DNA of 28,639 bases from Pseudomonadota bacterium (GTDB lineage Bacteria; Pseudomonadota; Alphaproteobacteria; Rhizobiales; Rhizobiaceae). The position numbers and the translations under genes were made by a program. The stretch spans positions 1-28,639 of the forward strand of contig JAEXMK010000186.1 of NCBI GenBank assembly GCA_023444445.1, written 5' to 3'. Positions 15,027-23,237 of this stretch are shown piece by piece. The notes beneath the pieces were generated by a model. The model worked only from the letters and a program-made list of their open reading frames with translations. It was not told the origin of the DNA and made no database searches. The first letter of the stretch is position 1; each line of letters begins with the position of its first letter.

Positions 15027-18013
15027 ACTCCTATCGCGTTTCCGGCCGGGGCCGGGTGGATACTTCCCGTTCGGTCAGCTTCACCTTTGACGGGAAAACC
15101 TATCGCGGCGTCAAGGGCGATACCGTCGCCTCCGCGCTCCTTGCCAATGGCGTGCATCTCATGGGCCGCTCGTTCAAATACCACCGCCCGCGCGGCCCGG
15201 TGGCGGCGGGTTCCGAGGAGCCGAATGCGCTGATCGGCACCCGCCGCAGCGTCGGCCGGTTCGAGCCGAATACCCGCGCCACAGTGCAGGAAATCTGGAA
15301 CGGGCTGGAAACCACCTCGCAGAACAAATATCCGAGCCTGAAATTCGATATCGGCGCTGTCAACGACATGGCCTATATGCTGTTTTCGGCCGGTTTCTAC
15401 TACAAGACCTTCATGTGGCCGAAGAGCTTCTGGAACAAGGTCTATGAGCCCTTCATCCGCGCGGCCGCGGGTCTCGGCGTTTCGCCGACGGAAGAAGACC
15501 CTGATACCTACGCCTCGCGCAACCTGCATTGCGATGTTTTGATCGTCGGTGCCGGTCCCGCCGGTCTAGCCGCTGCGCGCGCGGCGGCGGTCGAGGGTCT
15601 CAAGGTCGTGCTGGTCGATGAAAATGCCGAAGCTGGTGGCACGCTGCTGTCTGAACCGCAGGCGAAGATCGACGGCAAGCCCGCTTGGGTCTGGCTCGCT
15701 GATGAATTGAAGGCGCTGAAGGAGCGGGGCGTCAAGGTGATGACGCGTACCACGGCGATTGCCTATTACCACCAGAACATGATCGGCCTTTGCGAAAAGC
15801 TGACCGACCATCTCGAAACCGTGCCGAAGGATACGCCGCGCGAACGCCTGTGGCGGGTTCGGGCGCGTCAGGTGGTGCTGGCGCAGGGTGCGCTGGAAAA
15901 GCCGCTGGTTTTCCACGGCAATGACCGCCCGGGCGTGATGCTCGCGGGTTCCGCCCAGACCTATCTCAACCGCTATGGTGTCAAGGTCGGCAACCGGCCG
16001 GTGGTGGTGACGAGCCACGACAGCGCCTGGTATGCGGCTTTCGATCTTCATGGCGCAGGTGCTCGCGTTCAGGCCATTGTCGATACCCGCGCCAAGGTGC
16101 GCGAGGAACTGGTGAATGAGGCGCGTGCGCTTGGAATTCCCGTGAAGCTGTCACATACGGTTACGGCGACGTCGGGGCGGCTGCGCGTCAAGTCGGTTCG
16201 CGTCAATCCGGTGAATGGTTCCACGGTCGGCGCGGGGCAGGACATTGCCTGCGACGCCGTGCTGATGTCGGGCGGCTGGACGCCGTCGCTGCATCTCTTT
16301 TCCCACACGCAGGGCAAGATCGCCTGGGACGACGAGCGGACGACCTTCCTGCCAGCGCTCACCAATGAGGATTGCGTCATTGCAGGCGCTGGTCGCGGGC
16401 TCTGGGGCATTGAGGCCGCACTGAAGGACGGGGCGGAACGGGGGCGTGAAGTCGTCGCAGCCCTCGGCAAGACCGCCAATGTTTTCAGCCATGCGGTCGA
16501 CCATGACCGTATCGGCAGCGGTGTATCACACACGGAGCTGCCGAGCGATTGCGATGCCGGCAAGGCCAAGGCCTTTGTCGATTACCAGAACGATGTGACC
16601 GCCAAAGACGTTCGGCTTGCCGTGCGCGAGGGCATGCGCTCCATCGAGCATGTCAAACGCTACACCACCAATGGCATGGCGACGGATCAGGGCAAGATGT
16701 CCAACATCAACGGCCTGAACATTGCCGCACAGGCACTTGGCAAACGCCAGCCGGAAGTGGGGCTGACCACCTTCCGTCCGCCCTATACGCCGACAACCTT
16801 TGGGGCCTTTGCCGGTTATCACCGTGGCGCGCATTTCGAAGTGACGCGCAAGACGCAGATCGACAGTTGGGCCGAGGCCCATGGCGCGGTCTACGAGCCG
16901 GTCGGGCAATGGCGTCGCGCCTGGTATTTTCCAAAGCCCGGCGAGGACATGGATGCCGCCGTCCGTCGCGAATGCCGTGCTGTCCGCCAGAGTGTGGGTA
17001 TTTTTGATGCCTCGACGCTCGGCAAGATCGAGGTCGTCGGTCCCGATGCGGTCGAGTTCATGAACCGCATGTATACCAATCCCTGGACGAAGCTGGCTGC
17101 CGGTCGTTGCCGTTATGGCCTGCTGCTCGGCGATGACGGCTTCATCCGCGATGATGGCGTTATCGGCCGCATGACAGACGACCGTTTCCACGTCACCACC
17201 ACGACTGGCGGTGCCGCCCGCGTCTTGAACATGATGGAGGATTACCTCCAGACGGAATGGCCCGATCTCAATGTCTGGCTAACCTCGACCACGGAGCAAT
17301 GGTCCACCATTGCTCTCAACGGGCCGAACGCGGCTAAGCTGCTCGCGCCGCTGGTGGAAGGTGTGGAGCTCACGGAAGAGGCCTTCCCGCACATGTCCTG
17401 CGTGGAATGCAGCGTTGCCGGCATGCCGGCGCGGTTGTTCCGCGTCAGCTTCACAGGGGAGATCGCATTCGAGGTCAATGTGCCGGCGCCGCTCGGTCGC
17501 AAGCTCTGGGAAATCCTGTGGGAGGCCGGTCAGCAATATGGCATCATGCCTTACGGCACCGAGACCATGCATGTGCTGCGTGCGGAAAAGGGCTACATCA
17601 TCGTCGGTCAGGATACGGACGGCACGGTCACACCCTATGACGCGGCGATGGGCTGGGCCGTGGGCAAGAACAAGCCCGATTTCGTCGGCAAGCGCGGTCT
17701 TGCGCGACCCGATCTCGTCGCCAAGGGCCGCCGCCATCTCGTGGGTCTACTGACGGAAGACCGTTCGAAGCTGGAAGAGGGCGCCCAGATCGTCTTCGAC
17801 CCGAGACAGCCGATCCCGATGAAGATGGTTGGCCACGTAACGTCATCCTACCATTCGGATGCCGTTGGCCAGCCCATCGCGCTGGCGCTGGTGGAGGGCG
17901 GTCATGAGCGGATGGGCGAGACCGTCTACATCCCGATGCTGGACCGTACCATCGCCGCAAAAATCACCGGGATGGTCTTTGTCGATCCCGAAAACACCCG
18001 CCTGAAAATCTGA
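15023..18013 (+). CDS. soxA: Sarcosine oxidase subunit alpha
   Basis: Alpha subunit of heterotetrameric sarcosine oxidase, 996 residues. Domains in order: a ferredoxin-like plug domain (about 15-100) that lacks the cysteines of true 2Fe-2S relatives (RGPVAAGSEEPNAL where ligands would be), an NAD-binding Rossmann domain with VLIVGAGPAGLAAA at about 172-185, a central flavoprotein-like part, and a C-terminal aminomethyltransferase (GCV_T) domain from about residue 610. That last domain binds tetrahydrofolate and captures the methyl group of sarcosine as 5,10-methylene-THF. The ATG at 15023 is preferred over upstream starts because GAGGTG lies 6 bases before it and it forms the ATGA overlap with soxD. 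Length is normal for the family. Confidence 0.97.
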   Translation: MNSYRVSGRGRVDTSRSVSFTFDGKTYRGVKGDTVASALLANGVHLMGRSFKYHRPRGPVAAGSEEPNALIGTRRSVGRFEPNTRATVQEIWNGLETTSQNKYPSLKFDIGAVNDMAYMLFSAGFYYKTFMWPKSFWNKVYEPFIRAAAGLGVSPTEEDPDTYASRNLHCDVLIVGAGPAGLAAARAAAVEGLKVVLVDENAEAGGTLLSEPQAKIDGKPAWVWLADELKALKERGVKVMTRTTAIAYYHQNMIGLCEKLTDHLETVPKDTPRERLWRVRARQVVLAQGALEKPLVFHGNDRPGVMLAGSAQTYLNRYGVKVGNRPVVVTSHDSAWYAAFDLHGAGARVQAIVDTRAKVREELVNEARALGIPVKLSHTVTATSGRLRVKSVRVNPVNGSTVGAGQDIACDAVLMSGGWTPSLHLFSHTQGKIAWDDERTTFLPALTNEDCVIAGAGRGLWGIEAALKDGAERGREVVAALGKTANVFSHAVDHDRIGSGVSHTELPSDCDAGKAKAFVDYQNDVTAKDVRLAVREGMRSIEHVKRYTTNGMATDQGKMSNINGLNIAAQALGKRQPEVGLTTFRPPYTPTTFGAFAGYHRGAHFEVTRKTQIDSWAEAHGAVYEPVGQWRRAWYFPKPGEDMDAAVRRECRAVRQSVGIFDASTLGKIEVVGPDAVEFMNRMYTNPWTKLAAGRCRYGLLLGDDGFIRDDGVIGRMTDDRFHVTTTTGGAARVLNMMEDYLQTEWPDLNVWLTSTTEQWSTIALNGPNAAKLLAPLVEGVELTEEAFPHMSCVECSVAGMPARLFRVSFTGEIAFEVNVPAPLGRKLWEILWEAGQQYGIMPYGTETMHVLRAEKGYIIVGQDTDGTVTPYDAAMGWAVGKNKPDFVGKRGLARPDLVAKGRRHLVGLLTEDRSKLEEGAQIVFDPRQPIPMKMVGHVTSSYHSDAVGQPIALALVEGGHERMGETVYIPMLDRTIAAKITGMVFVDPENTRLKI

Positions 18014-18026
18014 CCTGGAGATGACA

Positions 18027-18581
18027 ATGAACATGCGCGTTTCCTCCCCCGTTCCCGGCACGCTGGCTGAGAGCAAGGCGGCCCGGGTCAGCATCCTCGC
18101 CCCGCAGGCGCGGTTTTCGCTGCGAGCGCGCGGCGATCTGGCGCCGCTCAACGCTGCCCTTGGCCTCAGCCTACCCGACCGGATCGGCGCCCGCGCCGCT
18201 TCCGGTGAGATTGGAGTTCTGCGCCTTGGTCCCGACGAATGGACCATCGTTGCACCGATGGCCGAAATCAACAGGCTGATCGCGGCCTGTGCGGGCGTTT
18301 ATGTCAGCCATCCCCATAGTCTTGTCGATATTTCCGGCCGCGAAGTGACGCTGCTGATCGAAGGTCCGCGGGCTGCCGAGTTGCTGACGCTGGGCTGCGC
18401 CCGCGACATCGAAACCATTGCCGTTGGTGAGGGACGCCGGACGATTTTCGACGGCGTGACCGTGGTGCTGTGGCGCGATGCGGAAAATCGTTTCCGCATG
18501 GATATCTGGAACAGCTTCGTATCGCATCTTGGCCATCTGCTTGAAACCGGCTGCAAGGAACTTGCCGCTGACATCGCCTGA
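18027..18581 (+). CDS. soxG: Sarcosine oxidase subunit gamma
   Basis: Gamma subunit of heterotetrameric sarcosine oxidase, 184 residues. It resembles the C-terminal part of aminomethyltransferase and contributes to the complex without known catalytic residues. Family segments include LGPDEWTIVAP near residue 72 and SLVDISGREVTLLIEGPRA around 105. Nearby, WRDAENRFRMDIWNSFV is typical of the C-terminal end. The ATG at 18027 is favoured because GGAG stands 6 bases before it; ATGs at 18021 and 18033 are the alternatives. It begins 13 bases after the soxA stop and completes the four-subunit operon. Confidence 0.95.
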   Translation: MNMRVSSPVPGTLAESKAARVSILAPQARFSLRARGDLAPLNAALGLSLPDRIGARAASGEIGVLRLGPDEWTIVAPMAEINRLIAACAGVYVSHPHSLVDISGREVTLLIEGPRAAELLTLGCARDIETIAVGEGRRTIFDGVTVVLWRDAENRFRMDIWNSFVSHLGHLLETGCKELAADIA

Positions 18582-18597
18582 TCTGGGAGGAAAAATT

Positions 18598-18696
18598 ATG
18601 CTAGACCGCCTGTCACACAACAATCGCCGACATGCGGGTTCTGGCGCGCGCAATCCACGCCCATCTTCAATAGCGGACCTTTTTGAACGGCAATAA
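18598..18696 (+). CDS. Small hypothetical ORF (32 aa) behind soxG
   Basis: A 32-residue frame starts at the ATG at 18598, sixteen bases after the soxG stop, with the near-perfect ribosome binding site GGGAGGA six bases upstream. It lies before the intrinsic terminator of the sox operon, so it would be co-transcribed. The product is polar and arginine-rich (MLDRLSHNNRRHAG at the start, IADLFERQ at the end), with no signal peptide or membrane segment. I recognise no family. It may be a genuine small protein, the remnant of a longer gene whose N terminus was kept, or a chance frame after a spare ribosome site. Codon use is less biased than in the sox genes, which weakens the case. Confidence 0.4.
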   Translation: MLDRLSHNNRRHAGSGARNPRPSSIADLFERQ

Positions 18697-18740
18697 GACG
18701 GTCGGTTTCCCGCATCGTCCGGGGGACATGTTCAGAGCGT

Positions 18741-18773
18741 ATGGGCTGAGCTCGCAGTCTCAGCCCATTTTTA
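18741..18773 (+). terminator. Strong intrinsic terminator of the sox operon
   Basis: ATGGGCTGAG (18741-18750) pairs with CTCAGCCCAT (18759-18768), a perfect 10-bp stem with an 8-base loop, followed by TTTTTATT. It is the clearest terminator in the window and closes the soxBDAG transcript before the convergent MFS gene. Confidence 0.88.
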
Positions 18774-18822
18774 TTCCGTTTGTTTCGAGGCTCGTCGTCC
18801 TGGAAGACTTCTGTGTCTCTTC

Positions 18823-20052
18823 TTATTCCGCAGGCTGCTCGACCCCAGGTGCCGAGCGTAAACGTGCGGGTTCTCCAGACAGGCTGCGCTGCCCAAGGCC
18901 GATGATGGCGACTGTGGTCAGGCTCGCGACAACCGATACCCAGAAGCCGTTATCCGGGCCGAAATTATCGATCACCCAGCCGGAGATGAAGGCGCCGAGT
19001 GCCATGCCGATGCCAATGCCGGTCATAACCCAGGTCACGCCTTCCGTCAGCATCGATTCCGGCACGCGGCGCTCAATCAGGCCGAAAGACGTGATGAAGA
19101 TGGGAGAGATTGCCACGCCGCTGAGGAAGACAGCAAAGGCAAGCAGGGCAACGCTGGTATTGGCGACGAGGAGCGGCAGAGCGGTGAGCGCCAGCACGCT
19201 GACGGCGATCAGCAGTTGCCGCTGCAGCGGCATTTTTGGATTGATCGCGCCGAGAATGAGGCCGACCACGAAGGAGCCGATGGCATAGACGCCGATCACG
19301 AGGCTGGCCGCTTCCGGCTGGCCGAGCTCCTTGGTGATCGCGACGGCGCTCACCTCGGCCGTGGCGAAGGTCGAACCGACGAAGATCAGGGCGAGCGTGA
19401 TGATCTGCACCGGGCGCAGGAAGATGGCCGAACGCTGCCTGTGTCCGCTTTCCACCGGCCGCACTTTCGGTTCGGTCGAGCGTTGCATGAGGAAGGCGAA
19501 GCTGCCGAGCGCCAGGAAGGTCGTGCTGATCATCATGCCGGCTTCCGGAAAGAGCGAAACCGCAAGGCCGACGGAAAGCGATGCGCCGGCAATATAAACC
19601 AGCTCGTCGGCGGCGGATTCGAACGCGAAGGCCGTATTGAGTTCCGGCCGGTCGCGGAAGATTTCCGTCCAGCGGGCGCGCATCATGGCTGGAATGCTCG
19701 GCATTGCGGCGGCGAGGAAGGCGGAAAGGAACAGCGTCCAGGCCGGCCATCTCTGGTTTGTCGCAATGATCAGCGCCGCAAAGGCGATGACCGAGACGAT
19801 GGTGGCGGGGATGAGGACGCGGCTTTGCCCCTTGCGATCCACCAGCCGGGAGATTTGTGGTGCTGCAGCGGCATTGGTCAAGGCGAAGGTGGCCGAAACG
19901 GCGCCAGCCAGCCAATATTCCCCATGGGTCTGCGAAAGCATGGCGACGATACCGATCGGGGCCATGGCGATGGGAAGGCGGGCGAAGAAACCGGCGACGG
20001 AAAAGCCTTTTGCCCCTGGAGCGCGGAAAATTTCTCTGTATGGATTAGCCAT
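18823..20052 (-). CDS. MFS transporter, TetR-controlled
   Basis: Inner-membrane protein of the major facilitator superfamily, 409 residues with about twelve hydrophobic helices and a polar central loop (STEPKVRPVESGHRQRS). The N-terminal half resembles the YfcJ/drug-exporter-like group, with FSVAGFFARLPIAMAPIGIV and ISRLVDRKGQSRVLIPA as the helix 2-3 loop. AAGGTG stands 7 bases before the ATG. The gene is divergent from a TetR repressor and has a TTGACA -35 box (20137-20132) and TTATCT (20115-20110) as -10, with one copy of the repeated operator exactly between them. It is therefore probably induced when the repressor binds a small molecule, most likely a compound that the pump exports. The substrate is unknown. 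Confidence 0.9.
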   Translation of the reverse strand: MANPYREIFRAPGAKGFSVAGFFARLPIAMAPIGIVAMLSQTHGEYWLAGAVSATFALTNAAAAPQISRLVDRKGQSRVLIPATIVSVIAFAALIIATNQRWPAWTLFLSAFLAAAMPSIPAMMRARWTEIFRDRPELNTAFAFESAADELVYIAGASLSVGLAVSLFPEAGMMISTTFLALGSFAFLMQRSTEPKVRPVESGHRQRSAIFLRPVQIITLALIFVGSTFATAEVSAVAITKELGQPEAASLVIGVYAIGSFVVGLILGAINPKMPLQRQLLIAVSVLALTALPLLVANTSVALLAFAVFLSGVAISPIFITSFGLIERRVPESMLTEGVTWVMTGIGIGMALGAFISGWVIDNFGPDNGFWVSVVASLTTVAIIGLGQRSLSGEPARLRSAPGVEQPAE

Positions 20053-20086
20053 TGGGATGCACCTTGTTCAAAGGGTGTCCCCCACA

Positions 20087-20156
20087 TACATACGTGGCGT
20101 ATGTAAATGAGATAATTGCATACGGTGCGTATGTCAACTAATATACGCTTCGTATG
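20087..20156. promoter_or_regulatory. Three TetR-type operators CATACG-N3-CGTATG overlapping divergent promoters
   Basis: Copy 1 is 20087-20105 (TACATACG TGG CGTATGTA, arms of 8). Copy 2 is 20119-20133 (CATACG GTG CGTATG). Copy 3 is 20142-20156 (TATACG CTT CGTATG, one arm base changed). Centres are 30 and 23 bases apart. Copy 2 fills the spacer of the MFS promoter (TTGACA/TTATCT on the minus strand). Copy 3 overlaps TAATAT at 20139-20144, a candidate -10 for the TetR gene. The layout fits repression of both genes by the adjacent TetR protein. Confidence 0.8.
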
Positions 20157-20173
20157 TGGAGAATGGAGAAACA

Positions 20174-20767
20174 ATGCGCAAACCTCGCAGCGAAATGATT
20201 GCCGAGACGCGGACGAAGCTTCTGGCTGCCGGCCGCAAGGCCTTTGGCAGCATCGGTTATGCGGAAGCGTCGATGGACGACTTCACCGCCGAGGCCGGTC
20301 TTACTCGCGGCGCGCTCTACCATCATTTTGGCGACAAAAAGGGCCTGCTGTTGGCGGTCGTGGCTGAAATCGATGCCGAGATGACAAAAAGGCTCTGTGA
20401 TATCTCCTCTAAGGCCAATTCCCGATGGGAGGGCTTCGTCGAGGAGAATCTCGGTTATGTGCGCATGGCTCTCGAACCGGAAATCCAGCGGATCATGTTT
20501 CGCGATGGGCCGGCGGTGCTTGGCGATCCGTCGCGCTGGCCAAATGCCAATGGCTGTATCTCGGCCGTTGCGCGCAGCCTCAGCGCTCTGAAGGAGGAGG
20601 GCACCATCGGCGACATCGATCCGGAGGCATGCGCCCGCTTCATCAATGCGGCAAGCAGTAGCGCCGCCCAATGGATCGCCAATTCCGACGACCCCGAAAC
20701 GACGTCGAAACGGGCGGTCGACAGTTTCCGGTCTTTTCTGGAGGGATTGCGGATCAGGAAAAGCTGA
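20174..20767 (+). CDS. TetR/AcrR-family transcriptional repressor
   Basis: TetR-family regulator of 197 residues. The N-terminal helix-turn-helix covers about residues 12-58, with RKAFGSIGYAEASMDDFTAE, then AGLTRGALYHHFGDKKGLLL, a strong match to the family. The rest is an all-helical ligand-binding and dimerisation domain without close similarity to a well known effector class. The ATG at 20174 has GGAGA 4-8 bases before it; the frame extends to a GTG at 20156, which falls in the last operator and is unlikely. It is divergent from the MFS pump, and three palindromic operators lie between them, so autoregulated repression of the pump is the likely function. Confidence 0.92.
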   Translation: MRKPRSEMIAETRTKLLAAGRKAFGSIGYAEASMDDFTAEAGLTRGALYHHFGDKKGLLLAVVAEIDAEMTKRLCDISSKANSRWEGFVEENLGYVRMALEPEIQRIMFRDGPAVLGDPSRWPNANGCISAVARSLSALKEEGTIGDIDPEACARFINAASSSAAQWIANSDDPETTSKRAVDSFRSFLEGLRIRKS

Positions 20768-20829
20768 CCCTGTGCAGGGCGAAATCCCCGTGCTCCGTCA
20801 CGCCCGATATGTCCGATACGACCATCTGC

Positions 20830-20847
20830 AAGTCATGCGACTGTCAT
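20830..20847 (+). promoter_or_regulatory. Pho box upstream of the alkaline phosphatase gene
   Basis: AAGTCAT (20830-20836), four bases, then CTGTCAT (20841-20847) match the PhoB-binding consensus CTGTCAT-N4-CTGTCAT. The second half is perfect and the first has two differences. It ends 52 bases before the phosphatase start, the right place for a PhoB-activated promoter; TCTAGG about 9 bases downstream may act as the -10. Phosphate-starvation control is thus likely. Confidence 0.72.
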
Positions 20848-20899
20848 GTGGCGGGTCTAGGAGAGGTGGTAGTTTTCACATATCTCGAGAGAGGGGATT

Positions 20900-22654
20900 A
20901 TGCGCAAAATTGTTGCCACTCTGGTCGCTTCGACCATTCTTGCCGCCGCCGCCCAGGCCGCCGAGGTTTATCCGCTGGATCGTGCCACGATCCTGTCCGG
21001 TTCGCCGTTCGATTTCAAAGTCGAGTTCGCTTCCGTCGTGAAGCCGGAAGACGTCAAGATCACCGTTAATGGTCAGGATTACAAGGCAGCCTTCGGCAAG
21101 GACGCGGAATTCGTCGCCGAGGAAAAGGGCAAGGACAAGGTGTTCGGTTCGGCCGTCATCCTGCGCGGCGTTACGCTTGCCAATGCCGGTGACTACAAGG
21201 TTGAAGTCTCAGCCGGCGCCGAAACGAAGAACGTCACCTGGACCGTTTATGGCACGCCTGCCCAGGCGAAGGCCAAGAACGTGATCTTCCTGATTGCCGA
21301 CGGTCTTTCGGTCGCCCATCGTACCGCCGCCCGCATCATGTCCAAGGGCATGACCGAGGGCAAGGCCAATGGCCGTCTCAACATGGATGACGTGCCGCCG
21401 GTCGCCTTCGTCGGCACCTCCGCCACGGACGCCGTCGCCACCGACAGCGCCAACACCATGTCCGCCTACATGACCGGCCACAAGACCGCCGTGAACGCCA
21501 TCGGCGTTTACGCCGACCGCACCCCCGCCTCGCTCGACGATCCGAAGGTTGAAACGCTGGCAGAAGCGCTGCGTCGTCAGACCAGGAAATCGATCGGCAT
21601 CATCACCACCGCCGAAGTGCAGGATGCGACGCCGGCTGCCGTCGTTGCCCACACCCGCAAGCGTGGCGACAAGGCCGAGATCAACGGCATGCTGTTCGAC
21701 GTAAAGCCGGATGTTCTTCTCGGCGGCGGTTCCGCCTATTTCCTGCCGCAGGCCACGGCGGGGTCCAAGCGCAAGGACGACAAGGATTATATCGCCATGT
21801 TCAAGGAAGCCGGCTACACGCTGGCGACCAGCAAGGCGGAACTCGCAGCGGCGTCGGGCACCAATACCGGCAAGATCCTCGGCCTGTTCCACACCGGCAA
21901 CATGGATACAACGCTTGACCGCGAGTTCCTGAAAAAGGGCACCACGGCCAAGTTCCCAGACCAGCCGGGTCTCGTTGAAATGACCAAGGTCGCGCTCGAC
22001 AATCTCTCAAAGAACCCGGACGGTTTCTTCCTGATGGTTGAAGCGGCCAATGTCGACAAGATGTCTCACCCGCTCGACTGGGATCGCGCCGTGGTCGATA
22101 CGATCGAATTTGACAAGACCGTCGGCATCGCCCGCGAATTTGCGGCGAAGAATCCGGATACGCTGATCATTGTCACCGGCGACCACACGCATGGCGTTTC
22201 CATCATCGGCACCGTTGATGACAACAAGCCCGGTACCGACATGCGCGAAAAGGTCGGCACCTATGCAGAAGCCGGTTTCCCGAACTACGAAGACAAGAAC
22301 GGCGACGGTTATCCTGATAACATCGACGTTTCGCGTCGCCTGTTCCTGAACGCCAATAACGGTCCTGATCACTACGAAACCTTCCGTCCGAAGCTCGATG
22401 GCCCGTTCACGCCAGCCGTGCAGAACGAAAAGAAGGAGTATATCGCCAACGAGCAGTACAAGGATGTTCCCGGCGCCGTGCTCATTACGGGCATCCTTCC
22501 GAAGAGCGCGGAGAGCGGTGTCCATGCCGTTGACGACGTCGTCCTGCAGGCCGAAGGCCCCGGTGCAGACGGTTTCCGCGGCTACATGGAACAGAGCGAT
22601 GTTTACAAAGGGCTCGCTGAAGCTTTCGCACTTGGTACGAAACAGACCAACTAA
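20900..22654 (+). CDS. phoA: Alkaline phosphatase (PhoA family) with N-terminal Ig-like extension
   Basis: Periplasmic phosphomonoesterase of the alkaline phosphatase superfamily, 584 residues, releasing inorganic phosphate from organic esters. A Sec signal peptide ends near AQAA (about 20). Residues 25-115 form a beta-rich, probably immunoglobulin-like domain absent from E. coli PhoA, with DVKITVNGQDYK and ANAGDYKVEVSAG. The catalytic part starts at KNVIFLIADGLS (metal ligand D134). It carries the nucleophile S183 in ATDSANTMSAYMTGHKT and metal-binding segments MVEAANVDKMSHPLDWDRAV, TGDHTHG and ESGVHAVDD. AGAGGGGA precedes the ATG. A Pho box lies upstream, so expression should rise in phosphate limitation. 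The zinc-dependent enzyme is followed directly by a putative metal ABC system. Confidence 0.93.
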   Translation: MRKIVATLVASTILAAAAQAAEVYPLDRATILSGSPFDFKVEFASVVKPEDVKITVNGQDYKAAFGKDAEFVAEEKGKDKVFGSAVILRGVTLANAGDYKVEVSAGAETKNVTWTVYGTPAQAKAKNVIFLIADGLSVAHRTAARIMSKGMTEGKANGRLNMDDVPPVAFVGTSATDAVATDSANTMSAYMTGHKTAVNAIGVYADRTPASLDDPKVETLAEALRRQTRKSIGIITTAEVQDATPAAVVAHTRKRGDKAEINGMLFDVKPDVLLGGGSAYFLPQATAGSKRKDDKDYIAMFKEAGYTLATSKAELAAASGTNTGKILGLFHTGNMDTTLDREFLKKGTTAKFPDQPGLVEMTKVALDNLSKNPDGFFLMVEAANVDKMSHPLDWDRAVVDTIEFDKTVGIAREFAAKNPDTLIIVTGDHTHGVSIIGTVDDNKPGTDMREKVGTYAEAGFPNYEDKNGDGYPDNIDVSRRLFLNANNGPDHYETFRPKLDGPFTPAVQNEKKEYIANEQYKDVPGAVLITGILPKSAESGVHAVDDVVLQAEGPGADGFRGYMEQSDVYKGLAEAFALGTKQTN

Positions 22655-22665
22655 GCTATGAACCC

Positions 22666-22698
22666 GGCAAGGGGGCGTCCCCATGGCGTGCCCTTGCC
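22666..22698 (+). terminator. Hairpin after alkaline phosphatase, weak terminator
   Basis: GGCAAGGG (22666-22673) and CCCTTGCC (22691-22698) can pair as an 8-bp stem around a 17-base GC-rich loop. No T-run follows, so readthrough into the next three genes is possible. Confidence 0.35.
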
Positions 22699-22768
22699 GT
22701 CACTTCCGTTATTGCATTGCCTGTCAAAGACGGCTGGCGATGAAAAACCCTCCAAAGAGGAGATGGTT

Positions 22769-23233
22769 ATGGGCAAGCCTGAGCAGACGCGGTTCAACCG
22801 CCGCCAGACATTGGGTCTTATGGCCGGTCTACCCCTGCTCGCCGCCGGTACGCGCGCGCAGGCGACAAGCGATCTTACCTTTGACGAACTCTATGGCAAG
22901 GTCGGCGTCCTCGGGCTGGAGTTCTCCGAAAAGGTCAAGCAGCTGAACGGCAGGGAAATCGCCATGCGCGGCTTCATGGCGCCGCCGCTGAAGGCCGAAG
23001 CGCAGTTTTTCGTGCTGACCGAAATACCCATGTCGATCTGCCCTTTCTGCTCCACGGATGCCGACTGGCCGGACAATATCGTCGTCGTTTATCTCGGCGA
23101 AAAACAGACCTTCACCCAGCCCGGCCAGACGATAGAAGTGCGCGGCACGCTGGAAACGGGCTCCTGGACCGATCCCGAGACCGGTTTCGTTAGCCTGCTG
23201 CGCATTCGCCAGGCAGAATACGCGACGGTTTGA
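22769..23233 (+). CDS. Tat-exported CPFC-motif protein, DUF3299-like
   Basis: Predicted periplasmic protein of 154 residues. A twin-arginine signal is evident (FNRRQTLGLMAGLPLLAAG, cleavage near RAQA), implying export in a folded state, perhaps with a bound metal. The mature part looks like a small beta-barrel (OB-like): LNGREIAMRGFMAPPL, then FFVLTEIPMSICPFCSTDAD, then VYLG, IEVRGTLETG and FVSLLRIRQAEY. The CPFC pair is the only cysteine pair. It resembles the DUF3299 group found beside ABC transporters of this type in other Proteobacteria. The ATG at 22769 has AGAGGAG six bases upstream. It stops 4 bases before the ATPase gene, so the three genes form one operon. Function is not established; a metal-binding or chaperone role is inference. 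Confidence 0.72.
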   Translation: MGKPEQTRFNRRQTLGLMAGLPLLAAGTRAQATSDLTFDELYGKVGVLGLEFSEKVKQLNGREIAMRGFMAPPLKAEAQFFVLTEIPMSICPFCSTDADWPDNIVVVYLGEKQTFTQPGQTIEVRGTLETGSWTDPETGFVSLLRIRQAEYATV

Positions 23234-23237
23234 GACC

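Noticed and set aside
20089..20156. Short CRISPR-like array, because the same motif recurs three times
   Set aside because: The units are 15-base palindromes with irregular gaps of 15 and 8 bases inside a promoter region, which fits repressor operators and not repeat-spacer units.
22655..22768. Zur operator upstream of the metal-linked module
   Set aside because: A search for an AT-rich palindrome of the GTTATAATATAAC type found only CCGTTATTGCATTGC, which is not symmetrical. Zinc control therefore remains unsupported by a site.
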